15,406 nt of DNA from UBA2137 sp050251555 (GTDB lineage Bacteria > Pseudomonadota > Alphaproteobacteria > Micavibrionales > Micavibrionaceae), in contig JBFWMN010000041.1 in the NCBI GenBank assembly GCA_050251555.1, forward strand, positions 1 to 15,406, given 5' to 3'. The translations under genes were made by a program, and so were the position numbers. Under the pieces are notes generated by a model that was not told where the DNA came from, made no database searches, and saw only the letters and a list, made by a program, of their open reading frames with translations. Shown here in pieces: positions 14,484 to 15,406 of the stretch. Position 1 is the first letter of the stretch. Each line of letters opens with the position of its first letter.

Positions 14484-14536
14484 CACGCACCAACTTGCTT
14501 GGTGCTAATGGATATAGCTTTAGGAGAAACTGTCAA
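14484..14536 (-). promoter_or_regulatory. groESL promoter with CIRCE-like operator
   Basis: On the minus strand, TTGACA (14531-14536) and TATCCA (14509-14514) are 16 nt apart. Immediately downstream, covering the start point, is TTAGCACC-N9-GGTGCGTG (14501-14508 and 14484-14491). The left arm matches the HrcA-binding CIRCE consensus TTAGCAC. The right arm keeps GTGC but not TAA, and the arms are 2 bp closer than in canonical CIRCE. A further palindrome TTTTCG-A-CGAAAA (14540-14552) lies just upstream of the -35. Heat-inducible control by HrcA is likely by position and family knowledge. Confidence 0.65.
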
Positions 14537-14556
14537 GGGTTTTCGACGAAAAAGCC

Positions 14557-15330
14557 TTATATTCTGGGCTCCCACGGGGTGAAAGCACGTCCGCCTGTCT
14601 GCCCTGTGAATGTTTCGATGATGAGGCGCGAGGCATTGACCTGCGGCACGGGAGTGCGCTGGATCTCGGACTCCGCTGGGGGACGCATTTCATACATGTA
14701 CTCGGGCCAATCCAAAAGCGAGATACCGCGGCGGCAATAGGCCACCATGTTTTGCAGGCGCTCGCCTGTCACATCTTCTGCATTGGCGCGGAACGGGTAC
14801 ATGCCCAAAAGTTGTTTTTGATTATCGATATGAAGGCGTGCAGCCTCCATCGTGCCGTATCCTTCGGCGTTGCTGATAAAGGCGCGGCAGTTCGGCAAAG
14901 TGGCTGCCATATGCATGGTGCCAAAGACGGCATTGTAGGGCAGGCCGGGTTCAAAAGCTTCGTAAATGAAATCGGTTCTGAAGCTTTCGGTATTATTGGC
15001 ATCATGGTATCCGGCATGGAAAGCAAGCCCCGTTTCCTCGCCTGCATCAATGTCGCGCAAATTGCGCGGTCCGCCATCGACAAGGATCAGCTCGGTATTT
15101 TGCGGCAGGAGACGCCCCAGTGAGAACCCGTGCTCAAAGGCTTCTTCTGCGGTGTAGGGCGCATATTTTTTGTGACCCTCGGGTGTTTCCACCTCAAAGC
15201 CCGCATTTAAAACGGCAACGGCGAAGGCTTTTTTCAGATTGATGATCTCCGCGATACGCTCATCTCCGTTTTTGACGAGTTCACCGCCGTGAAACTTCAA
15301 AATTTCCGCTGTGGCAGTGTTTGCGCCCAT
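14557..15330 (-). CDS. Unrecognised protein, body of a probable exported protein
   Basis: I do not recognise this 257-residue open frame. It is a soluble-looking protein with two cysteines (C148, C199). A well-formed hydrophobic strand ELILVDGGPRN (80-90) is followed by an acidic, aromatic middle and a proline-rich end. No known catalytic signature is evident. The first available ATG is 15330, which has no Shine-Dalgarno. Directly upstream, in a different frame, lies a textbook signal peptide (see 15297-15406). The real protein therefore probably begins outside the window and is joined by a one-base frame change near 15315, giving a mature protein starting close to residue 5 of this frame. 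The stop lies only about 20 nt before the groESL -35, with no terminator between. Confidence 0.6.
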   Translation of the reverse strand: MGANTATAEILKFHGGELVKNGDERIAEIINLKKAFAVAVLNAGFEVETPEGHKKYAPYTAEEAFEHGFSLGRLLPQNTELILVDGGPRNLRDIDAGEETGLAFHAGYHDANNTESFRTDFIYEAFEPGLPYNAVFGTMHMAATLPNCRAFISNAEGYGTMEAARLHIDNQKQLLGMYPFRANAEDVTGERLQNMVAYCRRGISLLDWPEYMYEMRPPAESEIQRTPVPQVNASRLIIETFTGQTGGRAFTPWEPRI

Positions 15331-15406
15331 GTTTCGGCGGGCAGAAAACCAATCGCAAAAACGATCAGGAACAAGAATGCGGCAACTGGCTTTTTAAAGA
15401 GGCTCA
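15297..15406 (-). CDS. Signal-peptide reading frame, partial, out of frame with the gene body
   Basis: On the minus strand the frame entering from the right edge reads SLFKKP, then the hydrophobic core VAAFLFLIVFAIGFL, then PAETWA before QT: a classical n-, h- and c-region with a plausible cleavage after TWA. The bases preceding the serine codon are TG plus one base outside the window, so an ATG, GTG or TTG start at 15407 is likely. The frame closes at TGA 15297-15299, where it overlaps the start of the 257-residue frame shifted by one base. Together they look like one secreted-protein gene interrupted by a frameshift or a sequencing error. Confidence 0.5.
   Translation of the reverse strand, partial: SLFKKPVAAFLFLIVFAIGFLPAETWAQTLPQRKF

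Noticed and set aside
1..15406. Mobile elements, CRISPR arrays, tRNA or rRNA genes
   Set aside because: I saw no transposase or integrase, no spaced repeat array, no cloverleaf sequence and no ribosomal RNA segment. Gene content and composition are those of a stable core region.

Overview
The window looks like a core chromosomal segment of an alphaproteobacterium, moderate in GC. The evidence is gene order rather than any single marker. The run ihfB-lapA-pyrF-trpF-trpB and the block mutM-rpsT-dnaA are arrangements I associate with alphaproteobacteria, and dnaA-dnaN-recF-gyrB is the ancestral replication cluster. A Rhodospirillales- or Micavibrio-like lineage is my guess, not something the sequence proves. 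I see no mobile element, CRISPR array, tRNA or rRNA.

Layout: (1) Positions 2-3079, plus strand: the end of ihfB, then a tightly packed lapA-pyrF-trpF-trpB set with two overlapping gene junctions. It closes with a bidirectional terminator directly after trpB, so trpA is not here. (2) Positions 3114-9657, minus strand: gyrB, recF, dnaN and dnaA, read dnaA-dnaN-recF-gyrB. dnaA ends at its own strong terminator. dnaN then starts from a good promoter decorated with two inverted repeats, recF follows at 38 nt, and gyrB has a 140-nt leader. (3) Positions 9658-10140: a 483-nt non-coding region upstream of dnaA with at least two structured elements and the rpsT terminator. (4) Positions 10141-12086, minus: rpsT with its own promoter, mutM (whose zinc finger has lost its fourth cysteine), and an unrecognised one-helix membrane protein. 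(5) Positions 12087-12335: an intergenic region holding what looks like a complete small-RNA transcription unit (activator-like dyad, promoter, two hairpins, U-tract). (6) Positions 12340-14536, minus: groES-groEL with terminator, structured leader, promoter and an imperfect CIRCE-like operator. (7) Positions 14557-15406, minus: an unrecognised, probably exported protein whose signal peptide and body lie in different reading frames.

The genes cover nucleoid architecture (IHF), pyrimidine and tryptophan synthesis, chromosome replication and topology (DnaA, clamp, RecF, gyrase), oxidative DNA repair (MutM), translation (S20) and protein folding (GroESL). The protein-coding content is mostly ordinary housekeeping. 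The parts worth a second look are the intergenic RNA and operator structures, the MutM substitution and the frame break in the last gene.
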